DNA from: Mansonella perstans
Lineage: Eukaryota; Nematoda; Chromadorea; Rhabditida; Onchocercidae
Assembly: GCA_037074765.1 (NCBI GenBank)
Contig: JBAMDO010000029.1
Location: 124,001 to 188,000, forward strand
Length of the DNA: 64,000 bases
Direction of reading: 5' to 3'
The position numbers and the translations under genes were made by a program. Positions 37,467-52,200 of this stretch are shown one piece after another. The notes under the pieces are model-generated. The model was not told where the DNA came from. It ran no database searches and saw nothing but the letters and a program-made list of their open reading frames with translations. Numbering within the stretch: the first letter of the stretch is position 1; each line of letters opens with the position of its first letter.

Positions 37467-37477
37467 AAATTGCAGAT

Positions 37478-38683
37478 ATGTTGGATAAATTGCTACGTGA
37501 AGCGAAATGGTGGGGTGAGACATTCGTTGGTCTTGCTAAGGTTATCGTTAGCCCTAATGCACCTATTCCAACTACAGATATCCATCCACGTCAATCAGCT
37601 ATCCCGTGTACACCTGCTGAACGAGTAAGTTTTACTTACTGTATATTACTAGTCAAATAGGAGAACAAAGAATTGGTCTGAAAGAAATTGTAAATTGGAG
37701 ATCAGAAATGACAAAGGTGCTGCATCAGATATTGGTCTTATTAGTATACTTTTTAAATTATTAAAAATTAGTGAAATCTCTATAATCGTCAGCGAGCTGT
37801 AATAATCATCATTAAAATGTTTATAATCGTCAAGCAACCATTAAAAACTTACTTTTGCTATAGTTGAATTATAGGCGCATTCCTTATAGTCCAAGTGAAA
37901 AGTGTTTCGTGAATAACGGTAAATATGCTGCTTCGCTTATTTTTCAAATCAGTCACTTGTTTGGACTTATATTCTGTTTCAAAAATTGCCCATTTATTGA
38001 TTTTCCTACCTCTGTAAATCATTTCTCTCTGTCTCAACAACAGTTACTGGTATCGCCAATCAACTTCAGTTGAAAAGTCAAAACTTCACATGCTTTTAAA
38101 TTTGCTATGTCTGTTACAGTTTCGAGCTTTTCCGTTTCGCTGGTGGTGGAAATTATGTCCGTTTAACAGAAATATTGTTTTGTGGATGACGATACTGATT
38201 CCAATATATATAGCTAAGTTCCCACGTAAGTTATTTATAATATATTTTTAAGCAGTTTCTTATTTTTTTTGCTTACCTTTAAAGAAAGCAAAAATGGTAT
38301 ACTCTTGCGTGTTTTCGGTTAATGTGATCGTAATTATCGTTTCTTTCTAGATAAATTTTTTTCGATAAACGCTTGTTTGAGTTAGACTTTTTTTTATGTA
38401 AAATGTTTTCTATATAAAAAAACCGAAATTTAAAAATATTTTTATGCTGTTAGCGCATTTTAAGGGTCAAAAAATCTTCATTTTTCGCATTTTTACAAAT
38501 GCTTCGATTTGTTCAATTTCTTAATTTGCAGCAGAAGTTTGGAAAGCCATGTTAGTACATCAAATTCCGGAACACATGTCTTTGCACAAAAGACGCGGGA
38601 AGGCACAGCGTATTCAAGATGAACTATATTTTGCGAAATACGACCCATTAAAAGAAACAACTCCAATTGGCGTTAGAAAATAA
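37478..38683 (+). CDS. Unrecognised Trp-rich small membrane protein
   Basis: Three exons (37478-37624, 38120-38225, 38532-38683) join in phase into 134 residues. The ATG lies two bases after a TTGCAG site. I see an N-terminal segment with KWWGETFVGLAKVIVSPNAP, a Pro/Thr-rich linker, FRAFPFRWWWKLCPFNRN, one membrane-spanning segment (IVLWMTILIPIYIA, residues about 68-82), and a basic, charged C-terminus (HKRRGKAQRIQDELYFAKYD). The size, single membrane segment and Trp/Arg content resemble accessory subunits of mitochondrial inner-membrane complexes, but I do not recognise a family and make no assignment. It is divergent from the FKBP gene and shares its promoter region. Confidence 0.75.
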
Positions 38684-40266
38684 TTACAAAGTTTCTTCTC
38701 CTGTAGTATTTTTAGGCTTTATTGATGATAGTTGGACTTTTGACTTTCATTACAGGATTACTGAATATTGTCAGATTTTCATAGAATAATATTATAATTT
38801 AGTTCGATAAAGGTGATTCTTTTGTGTTTATGGCTTTATGCATTTGATTGACATAAGCTTTCGATTAAGTTTGGACATTGAAGCATTCGATTAGCGACTG
38901 AAGTCTGTTATAATAAAGTATAATATGGATGATTGAATACATTCCACTCGGCTTCATCCTAAATAACTTTTTTTTGTTATTTGGGGTATAGTTTTGCAAC
39001 TGCTGTAAAAAGGTCGTGGTACCAGTTTCAGGTACCAGTTTTTTTTGCTGTAATGTTCTGGGACACCTATACTTCATGTATTTTGCAAGTTATATTTTAA
39101 AATCGAAATATATGAAGGACTCGAAACCTTTCAAAGCTTCAGTCTGAACCCTGTTCACTCCTCCAACACTTTACAACAACTTCAGTTCTATCGCAATTTC
39201 CGCTGTAATGTAATAGCACTTTTGAGTGCTATGGTATGACTTGTGGGTTTGCTATTCGATCCTCTCAAAATTCTTGAATTGTGACATATTCAATGGTCTT
39301 GAATTGTGATATATTCAATGTTGATGCTGTGAAGTAGCGAAGTTGTCCAAATGTGCAACTTAAATTTATTGGATTAATCTAAATTTAAAAAAAAAAAAAA
39401 TTTTGAATTCATTTTTTCTCCTGAATTTAAAATAAACTTTTTCTGCTCATTATTTGCCGAAAGATCCCGTCCAACATGTCAAAATTCCTATCATAATGAT
39501 AGCTGATGATTTTTTTTGTAAACACAATTACAACGAATGCAGTAAAATTGGAATCGCCCTACAGCATATGTCATTTTTCGCCTATTTCTTCAGTAATTAG
39601 AATGGTACCTGATCAGAATGAATCATGAATTGTTCTCAATAAATATCCTTACAAATGATATAATATTGATATAAAATTTATAGAATAAACAAAACTATTG
39701 TAAATTTTCAATATTACTATTGAAAATTTATGAGGTTGAAAAACTGACAACGTTTTGTTTGTCTTGAACATTGATGATTTGTTGAATAGTAGAAGAGCTA
39801 CTGCTGAATGTGAACGTCGACTGTTTATAAATGATCATTGGAAATAAATAATTGAGGGTGAAAAAGAAATGCTAATAGAAGTTAAAGGCTGCTTCATCTC
39901 GAGATAATAATAGTATGAAGTGTATTGTTTTAAATCTTATCTCTCTCATCTGCTAGACTGCTTCTTGTTCTATTTCAAAAGCAAAATCAGTGCAGTTTTA
40001 GCTTTTCATCCTGAGATATATCCATCATTTCGCTGAAATTGTGAAGTGTATCTGTCTGCATATGTATCTGTGCTCGTGTGTATGTCTATGTGCTTTTTTA
40101 AAATCTCTATGTTTTCCATTCTAAGTATTGTTTGACGTAATCGTATTTTTGTTTTACGTTTCTCGAATTTTCAATGATTCGTGATGCTGGTGAAGCAGCA
40201 ATCTTATCATTGTGAATAATAGTTTCATTTCATTCATTCATTGTTGTTATTTTCGACCTGTAACAT
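38684..40266. other. Intergenic region before the CCDC141-like gene
   Basis: About 1.6 kb with no supported gene. A 25-bp tandem duplication (CTTGAATTGTGACATATTCA plus) lies at 39273-39321. A GTATGTCTATGTG-rich stretch lies near 40050-40090. It probably contains the promoter of the downstream gene. Confidence 0.5.
39273..39321. repeat. 25-bp tandem duplication
   Basis: Two copies of CTTGAATTGTGAYATATTCA followed by ATG(GT), differing at one position. Confidence 0.85.
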
Positions 40267-43200
40267 ATGAATATGCGGGATATGCGAAATGAAATGAATT
40301 CGGATTCGGACCGGCCAACCACTACGACAATCAGTACAATTGCTATAAATGCTGGCAAAAAATCAACGATTGTTGTTGCATTACTCAAGGTTCCTCAATT
40401 TCCTTCCCTTATTTAATAACGATGAATTTGTACTTTGGCACAAAAAAAAAACTTCCTTTTGAACATTAAGATTTAAAATTTCTGCATATTATTAGATATT
40501 CTATATTTCATATCCAAGAAGTATCTTATATTGACTTAACTTTATTCATTCAGACTTTCCAGACTTTCCACTTTCTTAGACTTCTGAGATTACTCAGACT
40601 TCCCATTTTCTTTTCCACTTTCTTAGATTTTTCTGAGATTACTAATTGATACTCAGACTTTCCACTTTCTTAGATTTCTGAGATTACTAATTTGATTTAT
40701 TTTGGTCCTGTGAAAAAAAGCCTTTCATACTTTTAGCTCATAAAAAAAGGTCTGATAGAGGCAGAGTCTATTACTAATGTTTAATTTTCACAAATTATAT
40801 GTAAGTATATAACTACTAATCCATTAAAGAAAAGCTCAAAACTTGTTTATTCTATGATTAGAGCATTGAAAATAGCCTGCTAGAGGTCTTGTTACCACAT
40901 TCTCTTCATTTCTATTTAAATATAAATGAATAAGTAAGAAATTGAATTAAACGAAAGTTAATAAAATGAAAGAAATATCACTAACTGACCACAAATTTAA
41001 TAAATTCGACCCTTCTCTTTCCTTTTTTTTTTGCGAATCCATTATAGTTTAAAAAATGACAATTGATAACTCCCGTGTTATAAACTAGAGCTTTCCAGTT
41101 TGTCCCTTCTCGAACCTTTTAGCTTCAATGATTAAGATTTCATCATTTTTATTTTCAATCCCAGTTCTTCAACTTAACCAAACTTATGTTTTGTTCTCTA
41201 TCATTAGTAATGCTTTTATTTGTTGTTTAATTTTTGTTTTATAATTTATAAAACAAAGGTATTGAAGCACCTTTAATCTGAGATTGCTATGCAAATAAAA
41301 ATGCGAACTAATTAAGAGTAACGGAACATGAAAGAAATCTTATTTGTCTTAGATAAGGAAATCAAAGGAAATCTACATTATCTAAGTGAATATAAACTGA
41401 AATTCAACATTAAGTAATAATTTGAGTAAAGTTGTTTATAGTTAAGAAATGTTCAACTTTCTACCAACAAAGAAACAGAGAGGCGAAAGAAAATGGAGCA
41501 AAAGAATTTGCTCCTTCAGTAACTGAACAACTGCTAGATAGTAATACCATCAGTCTAGGAAACAGAAACAACCTAACTTAGTTTTGTAGTATAAGTTTTA
41601 TTGATTAATTATTTAGGTATATCTATTCAAGATTTGCACAGAGTGTTTCATTTAAATTAAAAAGCATTAATGATCCTTTTTCCATAGTTTTACTGCTGAT
41701 TAGATTGAGATGTGCGCCAACAGTGTGTAAGAATCGATCACTATTGAATGATGTTTATCTTTTTTCGAAATCATTAAACTTCTATTTTTTTTTTCAGAGG
41801 AAAGAAAGGTAAAAAAAAAACTTTCATATACTTCTTTAATTTTGTTATTTTATATTTAATAGTTATTTAAGTGAAATTTTTCAACTGTAACTTAATGGGA
41901 AAAGGTTCGAGTGTTGCTGTATTGATGATTGATACAAATAGTTTACAGAGCGCCGGATATGCATCTCTTCGAATTGATGAAATGCAACCAAAAATGCTTG
42001 AACTTGGAAATAATATGGAAGAAACAGATGCTCTGCTAGCAATTCATGAAGATCTAATGCATCGACTGAAGGTTCTTTCATTTTTCTGATTTATCTTCAC
42101 TTATTGTTCACATATAAATTTTATGCTGTTTAATGTTCTAATTAACGCTTCTATTTAGCGTAATTAAAAGAATGTTGCTAAAGGAATAAATTAGTGCCTA
42201 TTGTGTTCAAAAATATCACAGTGAAGTATTTTGGTTAGCTAACTATTTTTAACAACTGGAAATAGGATAACTAATCAGTGTATTGCTGCTGCCGAATTTA
42301 ATTAATTGATTAGTTGAATTTCCAGAGTAAAGAAGATCAGGTAGAAGAGTTGCTTGCTCGAGCAGATAATTTGGTAATAGAGCAAAAGGAACCCGATGTT
42401 CATGTTTATGAAGCAATGGCTGAAAGTTTGGGCACAACATGGAAAGAATTAAATCGTCAACTTCACATGCGAGGATTTTTACTTGCTGAAACAAAACGAT
42501 TTTACAAATTGGCAAAACGTCATGAAGAAGTTTGTTTTTATTTATATTTTACTGATTCACTATCTGAATTTTGTTACGAGGTGAAGGATTATTAGGTTCA
42601 AAACGAATCTTTTGATTAACAAATAAGATATTGAACTAGATATCGCCACAAATTTATTCAGATTAGTTCGAAAGTGCGAAATATGCTTCGGGCAACGATT
42701 CAACAACCGGATGCCAACGACTCCAGTAATACTGTCGTACAAATTCAGCAGCTTATCGACGGTTATTATTTTATTTTTGAAGTTGAATTTTCTATAGTTT
42801 AATGATGCGAATGTTTTAATAATTTGAACTGAAAGTGTATTATAATTCCTTTATAGCATTTTCATGACAAAAAAGTAAAAATTAACCTGGTTCGTAGGTT
42901 TGTGGGAATTAAGAATAAATTGACCCTGAGATTATTTGACTATATTCTTCATCAATTCAAAGTTCAGATTAAGTTTTTGAAAAAGTTTTCAAGTCTTAAG
43001 TGAACTAATTTAATTGATCTTATCAAATAGTATTCTAAATTTAGAACTGATCGATGTAACCGCATCAGCAGTAGATAGCGGAGCCGATGTAATAACACAA
43101 ATTCGAGTGTTGGGTTCTATGGCTGATAATGTTGAAAGTGTTCAAGAAACTGCCGAAGCTTGCTTATTAGTCGAAAAAACTATGTTAAAGGTATGATTCT

Positions 43201-46200
43201 TCTACATGTTTCTTAAAAATAGTTTGAAAAGTTGTAACAAAAAAAATTAATCTTAACAGTTTAAAAATTTGTAGCAAAAAAAATTAAGTATAAAATTTAA
43301 GATAAACTTTCTTCAGATGCTAATATGAATAGATCATATGGCATATCATATGACATCTAGTTGCTACGCTTAGTTTCAAAAATCGTAATCAGTTCAGGTT
43401 TAGTCTCAGAGAACCAAATGAGCAGTTATGCTTTGTGCAGTGGATAATTTTATAAATAGGAGTTTCAGTATTCATTGTATTATTTGCGTCATCGCTTTTT
43501 TCCGCTAGTTATATGAATTGGACTCATATTTTTGACTCAATTCAAATCTATACTAAATTCACTAAACTGTAATGTGGTTACTACTAGTAGTAATGTTCAA
43601 ACATTTTATTAATCATAATTTAGTTTGGCAATTGAACTCTGTCAAAATTTGTATGATTAATGAATGTCAGAAAAGATGGAAATTATGTTTATTGTGGAAA
43701 AAAAAAATTAAAACAATACGCTGAGGAATTCGTCGATTTTGTGCGGAATAGTCGTTTATCATTTATGATTTATTTATTTTCATTTATGCCTCTAATTATG
43801 AGCTAATAGATGGCGGCAGAGTGGGAATTGCTGGAAGAATCCTGGAAGAACGAACGATCCAAACTAAAAATGCAAACTGATGAGAGTGAGGCGATTCTGT
43901 CTCATATCGAAGAAATTGAAAAATGGCTTCAACAAGCGCGAATGCAACTTAACGAGGGACAAAATATCAATGCATTAATGCAGCAAGCTCTAGTAAGTGT
44001 ATTTTTCCGAGATTTTTACTGTAATATGTAGCATTGTCCTGCTGAACTTCAAAACAATTTCACTTTCTATCAAACATGCTAATAAAAAAATTCAACAAAA
44101 ATTATAATCTAAATTTATTATTTTTGTTAGATTATTAGCTAAAAAAAGTTGAACTTTTATTTCATTCAAAAAAAGTTAAAAAAAAAAAGAATGACTTTTC
44201 TCATCAAATTGTTATACGATAACAAACAATAAAGTGAAAATGCGCAATATTTATCGAACAGAATGATAGATTATTGATTAGAACAGATTTTTTTTTATCA
44301 ATAAAAGTTTAGAAACAACTCAAAGTACTGAAAGATATCATATTGAAAATTGATCAAAGTGGCGCAAATGACAATCTCAATAAACGAGCGAGACAATTGC
44401 AAAGTGATTTGGATACATTTATGCAAGAATTGAAACAAAGAAAAGATGAAAATGATAAAGTGATAGCATGGATTGCAGCTGCAAATACTGTAAGTTGAGA
44501 TTTATGTATTCCAAATCAGGCTTTCACACTAATTTTACCTGTGATCAAAAATTTATATCTCTTTCAGTCAATTTTCAATTCACAATTATAAATTATCAAT
44601 TATTTACTTAATTAATGAATACTTTAAATTAATAAATAATTATCAAAATCAGAATTTAATATTCGAAAATAGCTATAAAAGATATCTTTGGAACAATACT
44701 TAAGCTTATATCATTGATAATAAACGATAGAATTGTTTAGAAAATAAGTCTTTCTTGATTATTGAGTACTCGAAAAGGAATGAGAAAAAGAAAATTTTAC
44801 TAAATACTTATCGATAAATGTTTTTAGATGTTAAATCAGTTGGGTGCAATGGAAACTGATATGCGTAATGCTAATGCAGCTATGGCTGGAGAATTAGCAC
44901 CATTGGCAAGACAAAAAGCGGAAAAGGTAATTGATGACGGACGACGAATTGAACATATTGATCAACGTATCAATCGATTCATAACTGATATCCAGAATAA
45001 ACTGAAACAAATTGAGAATCTGGCTTATGTACAAACTGATGAAAGCAAGGAACTAATCAAAGATGAGGTGATCAGCATTACTTATCCTAAGAATATTTGG
45101 TCATAAAATTTTTACTTTGAGAAAATTTGATCAAAAAAATTAGAAGAAAATGAAAAAATTCACTTATTTTTTCCATTAAAATCAATCCTTTCTTTCAGTT
45201 ATATCATTTCGAAAAATGGCTTACAGAAACGGAGCAATCGTTTGCGGTAAATAATCGTTTAGGTTGCAATTTAACTGATGCGATTCAGTTCCATAAGATT
45301 CACAAGGATATGTTCACTCAAATTATTGTGCGTGAGATTTGTTATCTCAAATATAAATTTTTTTAATTTTGATTATGAAATTCGAAAAGAAGAAATTTTT
45401 TTAATAGAATAAATTGTTTTTGTTCTCCAATACTAACTTCACTCTCATTCAGACATTTGCTGATCTGAATCCTTTTTATACAGAATAAAGGATTCGAGCT
45501 AGACGGTTTGTGGACCAAAATCAATGAATTAGGTGCAGTCGATCGTCAGCGTTTAGAAGAATTTAAACAACGATACGTATCATTGAAAGAAGCGGTAGAC
45601 GAACGTGTTAATCTCAGTGCTGTTTTTCAGCAAGTTAGTGCAATTTTACTATTATTTGAATCTACAATTAACAACGAAATTCATTCAAAGTTCAAAGAGT
45701 TAAGAATCACGAAATTCTATTAAGGAAAACCACACAAAAATGAAAAATTGCTTGAAAATAATTGTTAAATGAGAATGAATGAACTTGGAAAACCAAGCAG
45801 AGGAATGTAGGACAATGCGACAAGTTTTTATTTTACTCAGTTAATTGTATCTCATTGGAATATTCTTATCATGAAGATTGATAAAAAATCATTTGAGTCA
45901 TATTTTCCAAAATGAGATAGTACCAAAAATTAATCGGTATTTCAGGTGCATAAATTTGCTAAGGAACTTGAGAGTTCATTTGAGAGTTTAAACGCTTTGA
46001 TTAATTCAAATCGTACTTACATGAACGAGAATTTACTCATACAAATGAAGGAAGTTTTTCGTATGATCGAAGAAACAATTAAGCAAGAGAGACATCAAGG
46101 TTTGTTACACTATTTCTTGTAACTTTTTTAAAATATTTCAGCTTCTTCCAATGTTAATTATTTATTTTACAAATAATTGAGAATACAGGAAAAGAATGAT

Positions 46201-49200
46201 TTTTTCATTATTTTTACTCCAAAATAAACTTTTCACATTCTGCGTGTCATAATTCATTAAAAATTGACTATTTATAGTGTGCAGGATTTGTATATTCATT
46301 TTTTTTTCAATTTGATTTTTATTTTAAGAAGAAATAGTGTAACGAGATCCTAATTGAAAGTATGAATTTAGGACCTAAAGGATATTATCAAAACATTCCA
46401 GGTGATCAATTTATTGACACAGCTCAGTCAGTAAAGATAAAGGATTCGAGACTTGATATTGAGCAGTCGATAAATTCAGTGCGCAATATACTAAATGAAC
46501 ATGAACGACGGCAGAGAATAATCATTGAAACATGGCAACAATGGCAAGATAAGCGAATAGAGGAACAGAAAATATCCCGAATTGTTGAGGAGGTGTGAAT
46601 CTGTTAAATGGGATGCAGTGTTGTAGAAGGTCTGCGTGATTTAATCATTTTCAGGAAAAGCAATTAAATTTAAAAGTAAAAGTTTTTTTTATTTCCAAGG
46701 TCCAAATGTGGCAGGAGGAAACGATAGAGATAATCCGAACAATAGAGAAGAAATTGGAAAGTGTAACAGTGATTGAAGAACATGAAGAAATGACGAAAAT
46801 AATTGAAGAAATCGAGGAACATTTCCAAGAGCAGGAGCAAAGGATCGAAGAAGCTGAACGAATTTTGAAAGAAATTAAAGGTAACGATAGCTTTAAAAGT
46901 AATTAAAGGTAGCGATAGCTTTAAAAGTTACAAGTAAGATTACCCTATATTTCTTCAGCTAAAAGTACTCCAGAATTCTTTTTGTAAGCGAATTATTAAA
47001 GAGGACCGTCTTGGCTAGTTAAAAATTGAAAAGGGATTTGCAAAGAAGTGGAAAACTTTGTCTACTCGAAAGATGAAGAGAAGGGGATTTTTTGATACGA
47101 TAGAGAATTTTCATAGGTGAAGAAGCATTTGAAAAATTGGTGATAATGAAAAAGTGCCAAAAGCAAATTGAGGAGCGATTCACGCAACTAAAGGAGAGAA
47201 TCCGAGTGATGGAAAAGCAAATTAACGAGACAGCGAAGTTCGTTGCTTTTTAATTTATGGAGATTTGTTGAAATAAAAAGATACTTTTTCAACCTCTTTG
47301 ATGATAGGCCCTCATTGATTGTTAGAAATAACCATGCCTATAAACTTTGCACTTCACAAATGAAATGATAAATAGCAACCGCATCATTTTCTCATTTATT
47401 TTCAAATCTTCAATCTCTTTCCACAGGGAAATGATGAAAGCTCCAGAAATCACGAGTCACTTACGTGATGCACAAATCGACGAAGGTAACCGATTCGAAT
47501 TTACAGCATTTATCAAAGGTGAACCAACACCTGAAATACGGTGGTTTAAGGTATGTCCTTTTTTGAAACAAGTTTTTATTGTATTGAAAAAGGTCTGTGA
47601 AGTCGTCTCGTATTGTAGGCAGCATGTTAGGCGTAGCAAACTAGAGTTTTTTTTGCATATTGCAATCGAATTATTTGATACATGACAGCGAAAATATTTC
47701 GTGATAAGCATATTTTTCCATGATTCTTGAATAATTTAGGATGGTCGAGATGTGAAAGATAATATTGATTACTGTACTGCATTCGTCAACGGTGTTGCCA
47801 CTTTAAGCATTGATGAAACGTTTGTAGAAGACACTGCCGTTTATACATTACGCGCTCAGAATGCTGCGGGCATGGCCGAATCTTCGGCAAAACTTGTTGT
47901 CAAATGTAGGTTTCTGAATTATTTCGGAAAATTCAGCTTTTGGGCGTGATGAAGTGAGCATTAGCTATTCCTTCAGAAAAATTGCCATGTTTTCTTGCAT
48001 TCTTATTCATCTTATTTTCGCAATGTAGATAATATCAAACATTTTATTACATTTTAATGTTTTAAATTAATAGATTCTATAATTTAAACTGTTAGATGAA
48101 AGTTTTGAATAAAAGCATGGCAAATTATTAGCTCACCGAAAAACTTCGAGAGTGAATTTGAAATTTTTGCAAATTTTTGAAATTTCTAAATTTGAGGAAT
48201 TCCTGGAAATATGATTTCAACAAACAGAAAAATATAAAGGTTTGGAATGTGCTAAAATGAATGATCCTTAGATTTGTATTGCTAATGGTTTTAATTTTGG
48301 AAAAAAATTGGTAGGGAAAAAACTATTTTAATATATTTTATAAAACTTGTATAGCTCGGAGCGAAATGGGGCAACAGGTTGAAGAATCGTTCAAGCCGCG
48401 TTTCATCCGGCAGCTGCGCAATATTACCGTCACTGAAGGTGACGACGCCTTTCTCGATTGCATTATTATATCCGTTCCTGAACCAAAGGTAAAAAAACTT
48501 GCACTCATTACACTGTCTGCCAACAATTAATGATTTATCAAATGCCGAATAATTGAACAGTTGCAGTTTTGATGATTGGGAAATAATGAGAGGAGTAGTT
48601 GATAATATATATTGCAAAGATTTGACCCACAATCCATTATCTGCGCAGTCCTATAATAACAATGAACGAGCTCTTGGATCATAATTTATCGCTTCCCCTT
48701 TTTATTTGAATTTTGTTTGGAATTTTTTGACGTAAGCTGAATGGATTTGCTTGAGCATATCAGAGTCTGTGAAAAATTAAGCCTAGAGCTATGATTGAAC
48801 TTCAGTTTTTCTAAAACTGGAAGTAGTATTGTGTAGAAGTAAAAATTTAGTTATTGTAGGTAGTTTGGTATAAAGAAGAGGAAGCAATCAGAGAATCGGA
48901 ACGTTTCGAACTACAATTTGAAGGCGATCATTGTTCTTTGAAAGTGAAGAATATTGGGATGAGTGATGCTGGTCTTTATACCGTCAAAGCCACAAATACC
49001 ATAGGTGAAGCTACCAACTTCTGTCGTCTAACAGTGCAATCATCGTCGTCTCTAAAAAGTCCTATGATGCCATCCTCAACATCTTCGGGGCAGATGTTTT
49101 CATTAGTCACACCATCATTTGCACCAACACTTATTAATCAAGTCGTTCGGGAAGGTGCGAGGACTGTTTTTGAGGTTTGTGAATTTTCGTTGTGATTTAG

Positions 49201-52200
49201 AACTTCGAAATTTAAAAGAGAGAAAGTAGAAGAGAAGTCTGTTTTTGAAATGTATGGTATAATTTTAGGTACGCGTATTTGGCGAACCACTACCAGCAGT
49301 TCAATGGAAACATAACGACACACCATTGTATACAACTCTGGATAGACGTATTGAGTGTGATATCAATGGCTGGTATCGAGTAGTCATCGAAAATACCCTT
49401 CCTCAACATTCCGGAATGTATACTGTTATTGCAAAGGTACCGATGTTCTTTATGCATAGGAAAATGGAATTGTCTTCTTTTACCGATGCTTAAGTCACAA
49501 GAAAAGGTTAGAAATAAATGAAATAAAATTGATAAATAGAACTTGAAAACAGGTCTTTATTTTCAGAATGAGGCAGGCGAAGCACGATCAGGTGCCACAC
49601 TTAGCGTAGAACCGCGACAAATGTCACTAGAACAAAAAGAAACCGACGTTATTCAAACTATGGTAAGTGCTTTCTCGGTCATTTTTTTAATCCTTTTAAA
49701 TTTCCATCTGATTTAATGAAACTTGCGAAAATATGCAAATTTTTATTGGAACAAAAAAGTCAATTAAATTTTCCAGACAGAAGGTTTCTGGAGTGATTCC
49801 GCGATAATGTCATCGCCGACGCCACCTCCCGTACCTAAACATCGTTATCATTCAGAAATTGAAGAATACGTTGAAAAATTAACCACTGAAATTGGTAATT
49901 TCCGTGCTTTGCATCTCTAATATAATAAAGCGGTATTGAATTTTAAAATTTCAGCATTGGTGCCAGTATTGCAATATTACAGTTAACTGGTATCCTATCA
50001 AATTGAGGTCCTCTTTTTGCAGTATTTTTTATTTTAGATATGATTCATTTCTGATAGAATTCACTACTGAAGATATGAAGCAGCGGTAAAACGTTTATTT
50101 TCATCGTTTCAATTTTTTCCTTTTTCTCAAATATTAACTTATAAAGTAATGTATGAAATTTGTCAAAATTATTGTTATAGGTTACAGTCCTACCGCTACT
50201 GCACCGGAATTCATTCGGCCATTCCAGAACGAATATGTTGTCGAAGAAGGAGAAAAATTCAAAATGGATTGCTTGATGATTGGTAATCCACGTCCCAAAG
50301 TGCGCTGGTATTTCAACGATCAGATAATTAATACCAATTCGAAATTCTGCACGGTAAGCCATATATCACGATTTCGGTGTAGAAAAAATAATGCAGACAA
50401 TGAAAAAGGAAATTATCTTACTATCTAAATTTCGGACTTGATTGGGTTTAGAAACAATAAATTTACTGAACATCGTTCTTTTTTATGAGCATCGTCTTTT
50501 TTTTTCCTGTTATTTACTGGACATCATTCGCTGATACTGTTTGTAATCCCTCGTATTTAAGACCAATAAGAAGACGATATTAAAAAAGCTCAACTGATTC
50601 CTGTTAGATTTATATACGAGCATTAAGTTCCGTAAAATTGTATCAAAAGTCTCCCAAAGATTACGCAGATGAATTGCCGTCTTTACTATCTTCAAACAAA
50701 AATTAAGATCTAACTTATAAGACAAGTAACATGTGCTAGCAGCTATCATTTTTATTGATAAAGCCTTTTCATTCCAATTTTTCTTAATACCTATTTTTTT
50801 ATTATACGTTTTACTTTGTCCTCGCAGCTCTATTTTACTAGCTCTCGAGAAAAAATTCAAGAGCTCTCAAATGACATTGATGACTCATTTCTGAGTTTAA
50901 TGAAGACAAATAGTTCTGAGGATTAGGAAAATTTCTTTTTTTTGTCATATTCTTATTGAATATATTGAATACTGTTTGATCCCGAAAAAACAGATATCAA
51001 ATGGAATAAATATGTAAATTAAATAACTTTCAGTAAATACACAATTATTTTTAATAGATTTATAATAGTACTCTCATCACTAGATACATGTGTATAGAAC
51101 AGAATTTTGAATAGCTTTTTTAAAAATATTTGTTTTCAATGACATTTTCAAGGATTCACAAGTGTAGGAATAACATCTGCTGTCTTTTGCTATGCTATTT
51201 TGAAAACTATCACTAATTCGTACTTAAGTCTTCAAAAAACGAGTGGAATTAAGTTGAAAGGTCTTTTTGTAACGATTGAAGTCAAATTATATTTTACTAG
51301 ACTTCCAATTCTTCAAATATAATAGTGCATTTCCTAAACTGAACAAAATGCCTCCCCTGTGAGACGGTGTAATTATAGCGTCAGTTACTTAATCTGAATT
51401 AAAATTTAAATTCCTTTATCTGCAGTTTCCATGGAACATTTCAGTTGTCAAACATTGGTGACACCTATTCGGCAATATTGGAACCTGCTCGTTTAGATCA
51501 TTCTGGTATTTACAAGATGACGGCAGAAAACATACGAGGTGAAACGGAATCAGTGTTTGTGCTCCGCGTGATACCGCGACTCCCGGTACCTAGCACCTTG
51601 GAGGTTAATTATGCTATATTTTTAAATGAAATGTAGCAGTTTTTTTTCCTTATAACTATGCACTTAGATGTACTTATCTATAGATATGCATTTATGGTTT
51701 GAAATTCTGTCGAAAATTTGGGAAATGAAAAAAATGAATAATTTTTAATTTAATAAGTAAGAAATATATAAAATCGAGGTTTTTTAAGAAGTATTTTTCA
51801 CTTTATTCTTGTTGGTTATAATTAACTGTTGTTGTCTGCAGCATGTTCATATAACCGAAGAATATGGTGCCTATGAGTATGAGCAACGAATACCCGATGA
51901 AAAGTTCTCACAACAGGCATTATTTTGATTTGAAAAAAATAGGCGTAATTTTTCCCAAGACAAAACTTTTGTTACGTGAAGGTTAAAGAAACTGAGAGAG
52001 TAAAGGTTAGCACAAGAACTTCATTTCACTTTTTTAAGTAAAATCTTCAAGTTAAATCTCAAGGGATTATTTTTCCAGTTGGAGGATTTGAACGGTAATT
52101 TGAGAATGCGTGGAGAAGAGGAACGCCGTTTAATGGCTAAGCAACACTTCACAAGACCTCTCTCCCCTCCTCCGGCCAAAAAACAACAATTACAAACAAC

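Larger units (their letters stand above)
36662..37477. other. Divergent promoter region, FKBP and 134-aa gene
   Basis: About 0.8 kb between two divergently transcribed genes. It holds a clustered heat-shock element array (36862-36896), a GTTTTTAG site on the minus strand about 25 bases before the FKBP ATG (probable trans-splice acceptor), repeats of GTACATTTATTTGGTACTCA around 37203-37290 including one CACGTG at 37239, and a 65-bp duplication just before the plus-strand gene. Confidence 0.6.

Noticed and set aside
41798..41948. Upstream extension of exon 2 of the CCDC141-like gene (MGKGSSVAVLMIDTNS) as a start or exon
   Set aside because: The acceptor at 41948 joins exon 1 in phase and gives gap-free agreement with the CCDC141 N-terminus; the extension would insert unrelated residues.
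51160..51300. Possible extra exon in the 1.1-kb intron between exons 22 and 23 of the CCDC141-like gene
   Set aside because: No open frame with GT-AG edges fits the phase; the two flanking exons already complete Ig domain 4.
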